NCBI GenBank assembly: GCA_029721435.1
Contig: CM056578.1
Location: 12,896,313-12,960,312 of the forward strand
Direction: 5' to 3'
Length of the DNA stretch: 64,000 nucleotides
DNA from: Gymnothorax reevesii
Taxonomy: Eukaryota; Chordata; Actinopteri; Anguilliformes; Muraenidae
Numbering within the stretch: the stretch's first letter is position 1; every line of letters starts with the position of its first letter. The position numbers and the translations under genes are program-made. The notes beneath the pieces were generated by a model. It saw nothing but the letters and a program-made list of their open reading frames with translations, did no database searches and was not told the DNA's origin. Of the stretch, positions 50,760 through 63,597 are shown piece after piece.

Positions 50760-52224
50760 GGAAACACTTTACTTGACGGGTGCGTTCGTAACACATTCAT
50801 AGCAGCTGTCATGAATTGTTCATAAGGCATTCATGAGGGTTTCATAAGACATTATTCAACCTTCATACCCATCCTTTCATAAACGTGGAACACAGAATGG
50901 CGATAACTTGTCAAAATAAAAGTTCAACGGTCTCAAGGCAGAATTGCAGTTTTTGTTGTAAACCTGTTTGGCCTACCTGATCATGTCACATCTGATTCAA
51001 AGGGTTCTAGCAGTGTGATGTAATTTCAGAGCCTGGTGGGCTGCATCATGTACAGATTGAATTTGAATCCTTAATTTATTATTCACGAAGTTGAAGTCAA
51101 GAGTTCATGAGCGGAGCGGAACCCATACGCCAAACCTTCCTCTATTTATGAGCAACCTTGAAGTAGATCCCTCTATTGCTGTTTGAGGACGTGGTGGAGC
51201 ACAAGATTATTTCAATGTTTTTGATCTTTTCAATGTTATAGAGCTCTTTTAAAATGCAATGAAATTATAATCTGTCAGTGATTCGCAGGCCAAAATATGC
51301 GGGTGCGTCTTGACACTGCGTTGAGAATGGGAATGACCTTATTGGCTGCGCAGGACAGAAAACGGCGATGATGATGATTATTGTTATTATTAGGCCTGTT
51401 ATTATTATTATTATTGGACAGACTACCTAGTCCTTGAAAGGAAATTCAGGTTATCAGGCGCAGTTTATTTTGCCAGGCTGTTGATTCAGAACTTGAAGAC
51501 TAAATCAGTCTGTACGCAAAAAGACGCGACATGCAGTCCAATCAGAAGCTTGAATGAAACCAACCCGAAATCACTAGCACCTGACAACCAACGCACACAT
51601 AAAATAATGAGTTTTTTTTTTTTCATAATCTTATAATATCCCACATGAAAATGCATGTGAATGCTAATTGGCCTCTGGAATTTTCAAAAATATCTCAGGG
51701 GAACCCAGCCAAAAACCATGTTCTTTTTTTTTTTTTTTTTTGCACCCCCATTTTCAAACTTGTTCCGGCACTGCTGAAAACATAAAAAATTTTATGGAAC
51801 AAAAAAACTATTTAATCCATAAGAACACTATCGCAACACTGTTCATTGACTTCACTTTTTATTATTCAGAGCGAACAAAGCGTTTTGCCTCCAGCGTCCT
51901 CTCAGGTTCGGTCACCTGACCAGGCTGTGCATGGACCTTGAGTTGATTTGGAATAAAAATGTCTGTCTCTTTTGCACTGGACTTACCCTTTGAATCAGGT
52001 GTGACATGATCAGGTAGGCCTAACAGGTTTACAACAAAAACTGCAATTCTGCCTTGAGACCGTTGTACCTTTATTTTGACAAGTTATCGCCATTCTGTGT
52101 TCCACGTTTATGAAAGGATGGGTATGAAGGTTGAATAATGTCTTATGAAACCCTCATGAATGCCTTATGAACAATTCATGACAGCTGCTATGAATGTGTT
52201 AAGAACGCACAGTAAAGTGTTACC
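50760..52224. mobile_element. 1.47-kb DNA element with about 240-bp inverted repeats
   Basis: Left arm 50760-51004 and right arm 51986-52224 are inverted copies, from GGAAACACTTTACTTGA / CAGTAAAGTGTTACC at the tips to CTGATTCAAAGGG / CCCTTTGAATCAG inside. Exact 8-bp duplications AAATTCTT lie at 50752-50759 and 52225-52232. The 8-bp target suits hAT or a related superfamily. The interior (51005-51985) has TTA repeats and poly-T and no transposase. Confidence 0.88.
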
Positions 52225-52539
52225 AAATTCTTGTAGGTGTGAGATCACGGATATGTGATTAATGTTCTGAAACCTACTGGTGACTGAAACCAACAAAGTA
52301 AAGTGACTTAAAATTGTCTTCAAAGGGGTTAAATGCCACTAAATGTTTTTTTTTCTCTTTCTTTTCTTCTTTCATGGCAAGCTGGCAAGTGCTTATTCCA
52401 AAGCTATGCATCATGGTTTTTGAATTCAGGGCACGAAGAAAGGGCACATTTTCAATTTAACAGCTGAATACTCTGTTTTGTGACTGCGGCTGTTTTGTGG
52501 CAAATACCATACACAGCGCCATGGAGCCTGTGCAGGAGG

Positions 52540-52850
52540 TGTCTGCATGAAACCATAGCCTGATAATCCACCCAGCCATTATCTAACCTCCTTCATTTTA
52601 AGCATCTTCTACAGTTTGCCAATCCACTGCAGGTCTTGCACACCATTAAATTACACACTCATACCTATGGGCAATTTAAGGTCACCCATTAGCTTGGCAT
52701 GCATGTGTTTGGACTGCAGCAAAAAGCCCACAGGAAACCAAAGGAAACATGGGGAGGATATGCGAAATCCACACAGAAAGGCCCCAGACCTTCCTGCTGG
52801 GAGGTGACAGCGGAACCCGATGCTCCACTGTGCCGCCAACAGACTGATAA
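52540..52850 (-). mobile_element. SINE-like fish repeat, antisense copy
   Basis: The reverse complement begins TTGGCGGCACAGTGGAGCAT and carries the fish core, with the CATGTTTCCTTTGGTTTCC portion and ACATGCATGCCAAGCTAATG. Same family as 3160-3330. Near full length. Confidence 0.65.
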
Positions 52851-53029
52851 TCTCATGCATATTAATAATAACCTTCTTATGAGCTGTGCTCAGTAATCTA
52901 ATGTTAAGCATGCATTGCTTGAAGAGCAGTATGCATCTTTTGAGGAGCTTAAGATACAAAAACAGTTGTAAACATACTACTCGCTGTGCACCTGGCTTCA
53001 CAGAGTCACGAGTTACGATTAGCAAAAGT

Positions 53030-55085
53030 GCTTGAGTGGACCCCTTTCAAATTCCCCCTATATGCACACAGAAATGGATCCGTGTGCAACAGCCAACCCC
53101 TGAGTGTGTGAGGTGTATGAGGTCACTAATAATTCCATTAGCAGAATATTCTCACCTGGACATTCTAATGTCTGATGTAATAATTGGTACTCACACCTCC
53201 TGAAAGCAATTGAGTTTTGGAATGTAAAAATTTGAGCAAAAAAGACATTTCAAAACAAAAATCTACTGGAATCCTGGCCATGCCATAACTACCTGAGGCC
53301 AGAGGTCTGCATGAAAAAGACAACATTTGGCTCAGTCTTACAGGGGATAATAGGGGTCAAGCTGTTTAATATTTGTAAGTGTCATTGCTCTCCAGTGATC
53401 GCTCCTGGTTGGCCAGGTGTATGGAGCAGCACAAGCAAATTGTACGCTGAAAGTGACGGTATAGGCAGCGTGATTGCCCGTATGACTGCTGAATGTAAAT
53501 GAAGCAAGGGCTAGTTGTCATGTGCATCGGAGGTATAAAATGCCGTACCATCTACTGCCTGAGCTGATGGGAGCTGATTGCTGCAGTGGTCTCTGCAGTT
53601 TGGCAGAGTTCAGGATGGAGAAAAATGAGATCTCGCCCCAAAAAAATGATTGAGCATAAAAATAAATTGTGGCGAGATTGGATATTTTGGCACATGGCAG
53701 AAATAAAAGTAGGCAGTGGCGATATTCCCAGCGGGAGGGCGTTTCGGTGTACACAGCGCGGTGTCATTTGTTTAGCTGCTCCGTGGATGGAGCCAGCGTG
53801 CAGTGTTTGGGCCCGCGCCACCTCATCACACCGGTCGCTCCCTGGAGCCCCCAAACAGCTGCCAGGGACGAGACCGCGGCAGATTCCCCTGTCTGTTGCG
53901 TAACACGCGCTATCAAAGGTAGCCTTTCATCTGCAAAGGATGAAAAGTGGAACTGCAAGGACCCTTTCATCAATTATGCAATACGCAATGCATCTCAAAT
54001 TTTCTAATATCATTATCCGGGTGCCAACCTGAATTTGGTATCAGCCTCCAGGTCTGGGGCGAAGAGAGGAGAAGCTGTGGAAACATTTTGCTGGCCCTTT
54101 GAAGTCAGTTGCAATAGATACTTTTTTTTTTTTTACAGATAAACGACTGTATTGATTTCTTTTTCAGCTTTGATTAGCTTGTATGATGTTGGCCATAGAC
54201 CATTGACGGTCTGCTTTTGAAGTGTTCCCAGAAGATGCAGCGAAGACACTAGCGAGTCACAGATCTTGGTAAAAAAAAAAAAAAACTGGAGAGCAAACTG
54301 CCTGCTTACAGAAGCCAAAGAGTTCACAAGAAGTACTTGTGAAAAGAAAAATAAAAATCAAAGGCATTTAATTGTAATATTGTACTTAAAGGCTTGCTTT
54401 TCACCAGGGGAAGGTGGACTCGCTCTCACTGTCAATGCAGCCACAGACAGTTTCCATGAATACACACACACACACGCACGCACACACCGCCATCATGGGC
54501 AACAGTAATTTAAAATTGCCAACTGCCAAACGATCTTCGTAAACCTGTATTTAAATACACAAAAAAACATAAAAACTTCAGGGAGTCCATGCAGTTCAAG
54601 GTATAGTTCCAAACCCACTGCAACAAGCATTTCAGAGATTACCAGCTTTGTATGTCTGTGCATGCTTGCGAGTATGTGCGAGTGTGTGTGAGTGTGTGCG
54701 AGTATGTGCGAGTGTGTTTTTGCTTCCCTCACCTTGCACTATTCTTTACCTGTGCTTTGAAAAAAATCGCTAATGACAAGTGGAACGGTCTCCTCCATAT
54801 TTACTATGGACTTGCATAAATCGACTTTGTGTAAGAGCCCGTGGCCATGGTTACTGCTGACAGGGGAGGCGCATTGATATTCTGACAATGAGCTCTGACA
54901 ATTAATCCCTGTTTACAGATGACGGCCGTGATTAGAGACGGGCTATGCAACGGTTCTACTGTGGTTTCGGTCAAAATGTCACAAAGCCAACCCGAAGCAA
55001 TGGCGCTATCGCTGATGATACGCATAGACTCTTGCTCAGGAGATAAATTTACTGAAGTTGTCTGTGACCGAATGGGAGGTGTCTT
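53030..55085. other. Intergenic interval without recognised gene
   Basis: Contains poly-A and poly-T runs, a CA-rich stretch (54460-54490) and a GTGTGCGAG-type repeat (54665-54718). The GC-richer part 53720-53930 has several overlapping open frames but none resembles a known protein or shows splice context I trust. Confidence 0.55.
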
Positions 55086-55245
55086 CATGAATTCCATGGA
55101 AGCACTGCTATGTTGGAAGGTTGGTGGTTCAAGCTCCAGCGTGGGCTCTGTGCCGGTGAACAAGGCCTCAAAAGTGGGGATCTGGCCTTTGCTGGGTCAA
55201 ATCAACTGTACATCCTTTCAGATAAAAGCACAGTAAAATAAATGC
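55085..55245 (+). mobile_element. tRNA-derived SINE copy
   Basis: A head with GGTGGTTCAAGCTCC (B-box), then GTGAACAAGGCCT, then a tail TCAGATAAAAGCACAGTAAA followed by AATGCAATGCAATGC. The tail pattern is typical of fish tRNA SINEs. Confidence 0.65.
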
Positions 55246-58200
55246 AATGCAATGCTTGTGGTCAAATAAGAGCATGGGAAGGAAAGAGTTACAAGGATAG
55301 CAGACTAATGATGTTTTCCACTAAAAGTGCACGGGCCATATGAAGACTAATGAGAAATTAAAAGAAAACAACCCAAATAAATTTGTGGACAAACAAGACA
55401 AATGCAGATACTTTTGTTCATTTTCCGGGCATGGCCTGGGTCTAATTCCTCCCCTTAAAGTAGCAAGGGTCACAGCTAATCAATGCAGAGTTCATCCATG
55501 TGATTACCTTTATCTCCTATGATGAACCATTCTCACCATGATGGAGGCGATCTCTCTACGGATGACGGTAGCCCAAACCTCACAGGGCTCCAGAGGTCAT
55601 CGAATGGTTTTTATCAGTATGAAAATGACCTTAATCTCAACCTTCAGTCACTACCTTCAGTCACCAGATCTCTAACCAACTGAACTCATACTGGAGATTT
55701 TGTCAGACAACGCTCTCCATCATCATCATCAAAACACCGAATGAGGGAATATCTTTTTAAAGACAGGTACTTCATCCCTCCAGTAAAGTTTTACACTTGC
55801 ACACTCAATGCCAAGGCATATTAAGCTGATGTGACAGCTTGAGGGGGCTCAAAATCTTACTGAGTCTGTTTATGATGATTTTCCAATTAATTTGTCACCT
55901 GAGCAGTTATGCACCAGCAAACATCAACACATACAGACTTAACAGTTTTTCATTGCTTTGGTAGTTTTATGCAGTACTTGAGACCTAGAGATTCATAGAA
56001 ATATTTAATTTTATTTTAAAAGGATAATTAGGGGCAGTGCACTAGTATGCAATCACAGTTCATTCTGTGTACATCATACCACAGACAACAATATGAGTAA
56101 TTTCAAATAATCATTGGTGCCTTTTTAATTTCATTTTTATCTTATGATTTTTTGCCACTTATAGTATTTGTATTTATGGAAACGCCATGACTACAGATGC
56201 ATGTATGGTAGCTTTGCATAACTTATCAATGTAATATTTGTATGTTCAGTCATTTAATTTGCTGCGAGTAGTTCTTCTTTCTTGTTTATTATAATATATA
56301 ATAGACAAGGCAAGGGAGTCTGCAATGGGTCATTAATATCATTAATATAAATATTAATTAATCATGGTTTTTGGAGGCTGGCGAGCTTTCTTTGTTACTC
56401 TCGTCCGGGACGATATCGTTTTGCCCACAATCGGATTCTTTGGCCAGCTGGCATCAATTATGGGCAGCACCCAGACTCTATTTAAACCCAAGTTCTGCCT
56501 CACTGCCTTTGCTGGAGTGTCAGTGTTGCCATCGCACTGTAACACTGCAAGATCTCTAGTTAGAGAAGTTTTGGGGAATTAGTTGCACTAAAGGAAAGTG
56601 TTAGTTAGTAAACGGAATCTTTCTCTTTCCTTTCCTCTGTCTGTGCACCGTCTGGTGCTTTGTCTTTTTACCTCGGTTCCCGAGATTTTTCCTTTGTTTC
56701 ATACTGTCTGGCTCGCTCTCCTTCCTTCTTTCGCTCGGACTGGATTTATGTCCTTTAGCAGCACGGGTCTCTCCCTCCTAATTTGTCTTTGTTTGTCTCT
56801 CTTACATTCCTGTGCTTCCTTTCATTCCGGCCTCTGCATTTGGCGTCTCGAAACACCAGCCATCCCAAATATTGGCATATCTAGAGGTACCATGTTGTAT
56901 GAAACATGAATACAATTAATTCACATTGTTATATTTATGTATTTACATTGTAACTTATAAATAATGCTTTTAGCTTCCAGATACAGATCAGGTCTTGCAG
57001 TATCTGGTCCAACCACTGTGGATTTTCTGATTACAATAAATTGAAAGTGATTCAAGTGTTTTTTTTAATTACTCAGCAGCATTGCTGCGAGGAATTTCAT
57101 TGAATATTTGAGACTATTATTCCGAAGGGAGGCATGGTAGTGCAGTTCTGTGGTAGATTGGCATACTGTCTTGAATCTGTTCCTGCCGCTTTCTCATTAG
57201 CTGTTGGGGATAGGTTCCAGTACCCAAATTCTCTGAAAGACCATTCTTTAGCAGGCAAGATGATTCATATCTCACATATTTGCGACATCTGGCCCTTAAA
57301 CTAGCAAACAACATTTATTGTGCAGACAGGTGGAATGTTTTTGCAGTCGACCAATCAGGATGCAGGGCATGAATCCTCAATAAATTTGATGGGAAGGTTA
57401 ATTGCATTATTATACTAGTCATTCACTACCTTCAAATTCAGCTCTCTCCCCCTCACCATATACTCAATACTGTAAAAAACATCAATAAATAAAGGCAGGA
57501 ATAAATTTTAAAATTTAATATTTGACTAAATCAGTAAAGATGAAGATTGGAACCCTGGGGGAGGGGAAAGAGCATTCTAATCAACCAAATGGATTGCCCA
57601 CATTTTTAATGCATATTTTAATATGCATTAACTCTGAGCCTGATACTGAATTGGGGAACTTTAAATACTACAATTGCAACCCCAGTTCAGGACAAGGTCA
57701 GATCTGAGATTTGTGCATCATCATTTGAGGTGTGCAATCTTTTAACTCACGCTCTTCAGTAAAAATATGAATTTGCCTGGAGTCCCAATTCCATTGCTGT
57801 TTCCCGCATGAAAAAACATTAGTCAGAGCTGTAAGGCATGGCTGCCTTCAGATAGTCAACCAAGTATACATGTAAAGTGTACCCCCCCCCCCCTCTTTTT
57901 TGCTCAAATCCCTAAATGAAGAAACAATAAACCCAGGCATAAACTTAAATACTTATTTTAAAAGTTGCGCTTTCATTTGTGTTCTTTGTATGTGAAAACA
58001 CCGAAAAGCTATAATAAAGTGAAAAAAGGCCTTTCAGGCCCTAGTTTGTGGGCTTAATCATGCAATGCATTTGCACAGAGGAAAAGCCTCTGTGATGATT
58101 ATATTTGCTTCACTGAATACAGCAAAACATTGTGTACATGGCTGGCACAATGCAAATGTTACTGAATAAAAAAAAAAAATCAACATCTCAAGGTCGTCAC

Positions 58201-58680
58201 GCCTGTTAATCAAGAGTTGGAAAGCAATGCATTCCTTTCGATCTGCTTTTATTTATTTATTTTTTTCTAAATGCTATGGAAATGAGTAGTCTACATTTAG
58301 CATTTCATTACATGGTTGTAACAAATTCCGCCATTCTGTATGGCTGTATAAGCAAATGGCTGAGACACAACTGAGAGGGGAGGTTAGAAAAGGGCCTTGT
58401 GAAGGAATATTCGAACAGGCCTCCATGGGCCATGGGACGCACTGGTAATGGCCACTTCTGTGCGCCAGACACATATACATTTTGGGTCATAACAATGATG
58501 CGTGGTTCTGTTTACATGAGTAGACACACAAATATAATTACTCAATAATTCCTCAATAGTAGAATGCTTACTTTAAATCAAAGATTTACATCTGCCTTCA
58601 ATTTTCAATATAATCTCCATTAAGACACACTGTATCAAGCCAGCTGAGATAAATATGGTCTACCATTACATGGATTGAAC
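55246..58680. other. Intergenic interval with decayed repeats
   Basis: A possible LTR-like or Gypsy-related stretch (about 56430-56860, with GACTCTATTTAAACCCA then C/T-rich sequence) and a SINE-like piece at 57124-57250 (GGCATGGTAGTGCAGT). A C run at 57880-57892. The 72-codon frame at 56364-56582 lies in the LTR-like stretch and is not supported as a gene. Confidence 0.5.
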
Positions 58681-59114
58681 TCATTGCTCTCGCAAAGTCC
58701 TTCACAGGCCATTCAAGAAAGGATAGCAATGAGAACACTCAGGCTGAATACTGTAAAATGTGGGCTGTGGCCAAAAAAGAGCTGAGGAATACTAGAAGAC
58801 TGTATGAAAGACAAAAGGCAAAAACTAACCCGAAGCGCTTCTTTCAGCACAGTAGCAGAAAAAGGAAAGTAAAAGAGCTGGTTGAGTGCATAAAGAATAA
58901 AAATGGATCGCAGCTACTTGATAGCAAGGATGTTGCAGATACTTTAAACAGTTACTTTATTGAGAATTTTTATTCGGCCAGAGGGCATGTCCAATGCTCA
59001 AGATTTTTTAGCGGAAATTGAGGTTAGGGATAACAAAGTATTAGACAAGTTGCAAAAACTAAAGGCAGATAAGGCAGCGGGTCCTGATGGCTTAAATCCT
59101 AGGGTGCTCAGGAA

Positions 59115-60974
59115 TGTAAACACCTAGCTATTAGGTCAAGGAGAGTCCTAGCTGGTGCGGAAGGTCTCAGCGTGTTTGCCTTAACAGACAAGAAAAAGAA
59201 AGTCTTAACAGTCTGCATTATAATAATGGGGACTGGATACAGCGTCAGCCCAAGGCCCCGGTCCCAGATTAAACGTCTTTCACGTTTTGCTTATAAGTGG
59301 CCTGAAACGTGCCTTGCGGATGCTGCAGTCCTTATGTCTTAGCGGTCGCAATTCATCTGACTCCATGTGAAATTTACAATATAAAATTTTGTTATATGCA
59401 ATCGCGATTACCATGTGTTTGCGTAAATATTGACTTAGCTCTCAATTCATAAATTGGAGTCATGTTGTGCATCGGACCCAGAACTGGTCTATACATTACT
59501 CCTCCGGACCAGAAGCATCTGTGCAACCCACTTCAGTGGATTAACTCAGAGGCTGGCGGTATTATTATGCGCAGTTATTTGACATAGAAAATAGCTATGA
59601 CTAGGGATTACCGGGGCCCAAAGCAAGAGTCTCTGAAGTGTGACATTATCAGTTCAGGGACTTCGTGTTTGAAAGATTTCCGTTCAGGGACTAAGCCGAC
59701 TCGGTATAATGGAATCTCCTCGAAGCCTAATCATAATAAGACCAATCACAGCGTGGAAAATCCACTAATTACGCAGACCAAGTGTGTTGATCAGGCATCG
59801 CACTTACAGTCATACGTTACCCAAGAAGGAGACAGGGCTTTGAGCAGGAAGGTAATATGTTCATCCAAATCAGAATCCCTCAACAAAATACAATACAATT
59901 ATCAATTTATTTCTCCAGGCAGGCTCAAGCTTACATCACACGAACAAATTACATTTTTACAGAAAGGTAAAAAGTAGAAGTCATATCATACCTGGCACAG
60001 CTCAAAACTACACATATCCACACAAAGCATGAGGGAAGGATGTAAGCTTCCACAGCAATATCACGTCCAATCGCCCAAGATCTTCCATGGCTAGATTCAA
60101 GCTAACCACGGCATAGAGATGCGCATGGGGGAAGTTGAATGCAATCTTCCATTGTGATACCGGCTACACACATACAGATACACGTGTGGGGAGTCGGTTG
60201 CGATCCCTATTGGCTACATACGGCATGGAGATGCACGTGTGGGAAACCGGGTGTGGTCTTCCCTGAATCCTTTGTTTCTCTCCCTTTTAAGCTCAAACTC
60301 CAGAAGCGCTTCCTACAGCAGGGTCATAAATCATTTCGGGTAATCTCGAAGGCAACCCCTCCTCAGGGGGGGTTTGGGAGGGGGCATTACCGTGAGAAGC
60401 AGAAGTAGATTTCTTTTCATACTTATTGAATGAGGGTTCAGTACAATTTTAATCCCTTCGAAATATGCACCATGCGATTTTGGAATCTTGGTGGAGTAAA
60501 ATGATAGCAATCACGATATGCTTGTACTACAGTTTGCCGTTACAGTCCAGAATTACAAAGATAACTGGTAATAATGTTACCAATCCAAAAATACACATTG
60601 GATTTGCAACATTACGGGAAGTAATGTGAAGCATTTTCTGATGCAGTCTCTGAAAAATCAAGTTTATGGTACTGCAGCATTCTCCCTGCCCAAGTTGTGT
60701 CAGCTGTTTTCAGGTGAGAAAGGTGGTTTTCAAGACGTTCAGCGCCGACCTTTACTCCAGAAACTGTCCATTAACCCTGAGGCAGAGGGCTGCTCCAGCT
60801 GTTGTGACCTAAGTTGAGCAGACTCCGTACAGACCCTAATTGCATCTAGTCTCATGACCGCAGAGGTCTCTGCTAGGTGCCGGGGCCCTTAAGACAATAA
60901 GGGAACTTTACCAGTCCTGTGTTTGTGAGAGAGGGGCTGCGTTTAGTTCTGTCTGCATTTCACCGCGGCTTACA
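59115..60974. mobile_element. Candidate 1.86-kb LTR inserted in the CR1-like LINE
   Basis: Begins TGTAAACACC and ends GCGGCTTACA, the TGT...ACA form of LTRs. Flanking 5-mers AGGAA (59110-59114) and GGGAA (60975-60979) differ by one base. LINE reading is interrupted precisely between these points. Inside, three imperfect units of about 50-60 nt (60099-60270) share GGCTA.A.ACGGCAT.GAGAT and CACGTGTGGG. No gag or pol coding is seen, so a solo LTR or non-autonomous LTR element is likely. Superfamily unknown. Confidence 0.65.
60099..60270 (+). repeat. Three imperfect tandem units inside the candidate LTR
   Basis: Units begin near 60099, 60161 and 60212. Each carries a form of GCTA-CA-ACGGCAT-GAGAT followed by GCACGTGTGGG and a GGTTGCGATCC or GAATGCAATCTTCC segment. 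Confidence 0.65.
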
Positions 60975-61234
60975 GGGAAGTTGGTAAGATCATCTTTAAG
61001 CCGCTATCCGACATCTTCAGACGGTCTTTGGAAACTGGAGAAATACCAAATGATTGGAAACAGGGTAATATAATACCAATATATAAGAAAGGGGACCGTC
61101 CAGAGCCAGGAAATTACAGGCCAGTCAGTTTAACTTTGCGTGCAAAATATTGGGATCTATCATAAAAGATGAGCTGGACTTATTTCTTGAACGTAACAAT
61201 ATCTCGAGGGATAGCCAACATGGTTTCCATAAGG

Positions 61235-61816
61235 CAGTGGTTCTCAAATTCGGTCCTGGCGCCCCCCTGTGTATGCTGGTTTTTGTTCCAGCCACAACTG
61301 CAATTCTGAGATCTTAATAAGCTGTTACTTTGTCTTAATTAGCAGCATTCCATGTTTAGAGTAGTTATTTACCATCTTAAGTCACATTTGGATGGACACA
61401 TCCATTCTGCTATGGAGAATAAAAACCCTTGAACATCTTGTGCTTAATTTTCAATATTGCTGGAATTTTCAGGTGAAAACTTTTTTAAACAGATCAAATT
61501 AGACTCTGAGAGAATCAATAAGCTCCAAATTAGGTTTCTGAATGCAGGTGTTTTGAGTTTTTCCCAAATTACCTGCCTGAACCAAATAAAATCAACAGAA
61601 AACACAACAGGTGTGACTCCATTGTTTGCCAAGTAAATTGTCAGGTTTTACCTCCATGAGTTAAGAGTTTCACCAATGAGGAACCTGGGGATAGTTGCAT
61701 AAATGCTCCTAATTAAAACAAATCAACAGCTTGTTAAAATCCTAGAATTGCAGTTGCGGCTGGAACAAAAACCAGCATACACAGGGGGGCGCCAGGACCG
61801 AATTTGAGAACCACTG
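61235..61816. mobile_element. hAT-type palindromic element, copy 2
   Basis: Perfect 8-bp duplications CCATAAGG at 61227-61234 and 61817-61824 flank 582 bp starting CAGTGGTTCTCAAATTC and ending GAATTTGAGAACCACTG. Arms of about 60 nt pair (CGGTCCTGGCGCCCCCCTGT with its complement). It interrupts the reverse-transcriptase reading frame of the CR1-like LINE, and removing one duplication makes the frame continuous across the site. No coding; same family as 4691-5323. Confidence 0.92.
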
Positions 61817-62520
61817 CCATAAGGGAAGGTCATGCCTGACAAACTTTCTAGAATTTTTTGAAGAGGCCACCAAGGCTTATGACCAGAGTAGGGCTTATGA
61901 CATCATATATTTGGATTTTCAGAAAGCATTTGACACAGTACCGCATAAAAGACTAATTTTTAAAATGAGTTCCATTGGAGTTACAGGAGGTATTCTGAAG
62001 TGGATTCAAAACTGGTTGCAGGACAGAGCACAAAGAGTGGTGGTCAATGGTGTCTCATCTGAGCTAGGTATGGTAGGGAGTGGCGACCCCCAGGGATCAG
62101 TGTTGGGACCCCTGCTGTTCCTCATCTTCATTAATGACCTTGATAGGAATATTGAGAGCAGATTAGTTAACTTTGCAGATGATAATAAAAGGGAGGTTTG
62201 GCAAATAGTTTAGTGTCCACTAAAGTGATTCAGAATGATTTGGATAGAATCTAGAATTGGGCAGAAATGTTTCAAATGAAATTGAATGTAGGGAAATGTA
62301 AATTTGTACATGTAGGTAATAAAAACATTAGATGGGATTACTTCATGGGAGGTTTAAAACTGGAATGTGCTCCACACGAGAAAGATCTGGGAGTGTTTGT
62401 TGACCAAACCCTCACAGGCTCTAGTCATTGTGCCGTAGCAGTTAAAAAAGCCAATCGAATGCTGGGATACATTGCCAAAAGTATTGAATTCAAATTTAAG
62501 GAGGTGATCCTTCTTTTATG

Positions 62521-63595
62521 TTTTGTGTATTTCCCTTCAGAGGTCAGAAAAAATACTAAGATTTTTTTCTCCATTTCTTGTGAAATTGCTTGTTCACTGC
62601 CTCTGTAAAAATCCTGTATTACACTGTTTTTTTTTCTCCCAAATTATTACATTCTTACATGTCCAAAAGAATGATTTATAAATTTTACAGCTAAAATAAA
62701 AATAAAAAAAACACACAATAATCCATAATTTCTCAGCCATGCACTGTCTGTGATTCTCTCCCCTCAGAAGACTGTTTTCCTAGGGTATCCACTCTCTGAT
62801 GAGCTCTGCTTTGATTGGCTGATGACCAGAACTCCACATGAAACAGAACCTTAGTGCTATGAGGAAGGTAAAGGTGGGGAGGTCCAGCAATGCTGTAGGG
62901 CACCCAGGGAAGGGCACACAGACAGACTTGGTGGGCATGATGTATGCAAAGCCAGTCTGTGACGTAGAAAACAGCCAGAATTTTAAATGTTGTTTCAAAT
63001 GCTGAGGAGGGTTCTTGAAGAGGCCCTTCTGGCTAAAATGGGGGGTCATCAAAGCCAGTCTTCTCTGGATTGTCACACTTAGTGGACATACAGTAGACCA
63101 CTGCAGAGGTGAACTTAACTGGCAAGGAAATGTTTTTTTTTTTAATTATTTTTTTTATAAAATTGGACCTTCAAGGATACAAAATGCCGAAAAGAAGTCA
63201 GTAAAAACACAAAAGTAAATTAGAAACACTTATTAACAGGACACTGCCATGGCAAATTGTGTAATTGCACAAGGGAGATGCAGACTTTATAGCTCATTTA
63301 AAACTTTGGATGCTGAAGGCACATAATTTGAGTGGTTCAATTTTATAATTTGAGGTCAAGTGATTACAATAAACTTACAACACAATTTAATGGGGGCGCG
63401 TTCCTGTGCAGTCACGATATTCCATGAAAAAAAGCAGTGCTAATGGAATCCTGCTAATTAAGTGCCAGAAAAAAAAATGTGTAAGAAGAAGAGCAAAATG
63501 TAGTTATTATCATTTCAGTGAATACTATTTTACATTATGACTGAAAATCAGACAGGATTGATCAAAGATACACTAAAAAATGCAGACTGTTACTT
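62521..63595. other. Terminal interval without recognised gene
   Basis: After the LINE is cut off near 62518 the sequence is unrelated to it. T- and A-rich runs (62620-62710, 63131-63155) and no recognisable coding region. Confidence 0.5.
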
Positions 63596-63597
63596 AG

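Larger units (their letters stand above)
58690..62520 (+). mobile_element. CR1-like LINE, split by two insertions
   Basis: Coding remnants in order: VAKKELRNTRRLYERQKAKT and LVECIKNKNGSQ (58764-59020); DNKVLDKLQKLKADKAAGPD and GLNPRVLR (59029-59110); then after the first insertion PLSDIFRRSLETGEIPNDW, GNIIPIYKKGDRPEPGNYRP (61000-61140), RDSQHGF (61208-61226); after the second insertion LDFQKAFDTVPHKRL (61911 onward), WIQNWLQDRAQRVVVNG, GDPQGSVLGPLLFLIFINDL and NFADDN; and last MKLNVGKCKFVHVGNK with EKDLGVFVD (62270 onward). It is 5'-truncated, stops after KFKEVILLL at about 62518, and carries frame changes. Dead. Confidence 0.87.

Noticed and set aside
53520..54007. Multi-frame open region as a possible exon
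   Set aside because: Frames are open on both strands without similarity to known proteins, and I found no convincing acceptor-donor pair around a single frame.
56354..56582. Overlapping frames on both strands in a GC-richer stretch
   Set aside because: The stretch looks like an LTR-like repeat with a TATA-like TATTTAAACC. Overlapping frames on both strands suggest composition, not coding.
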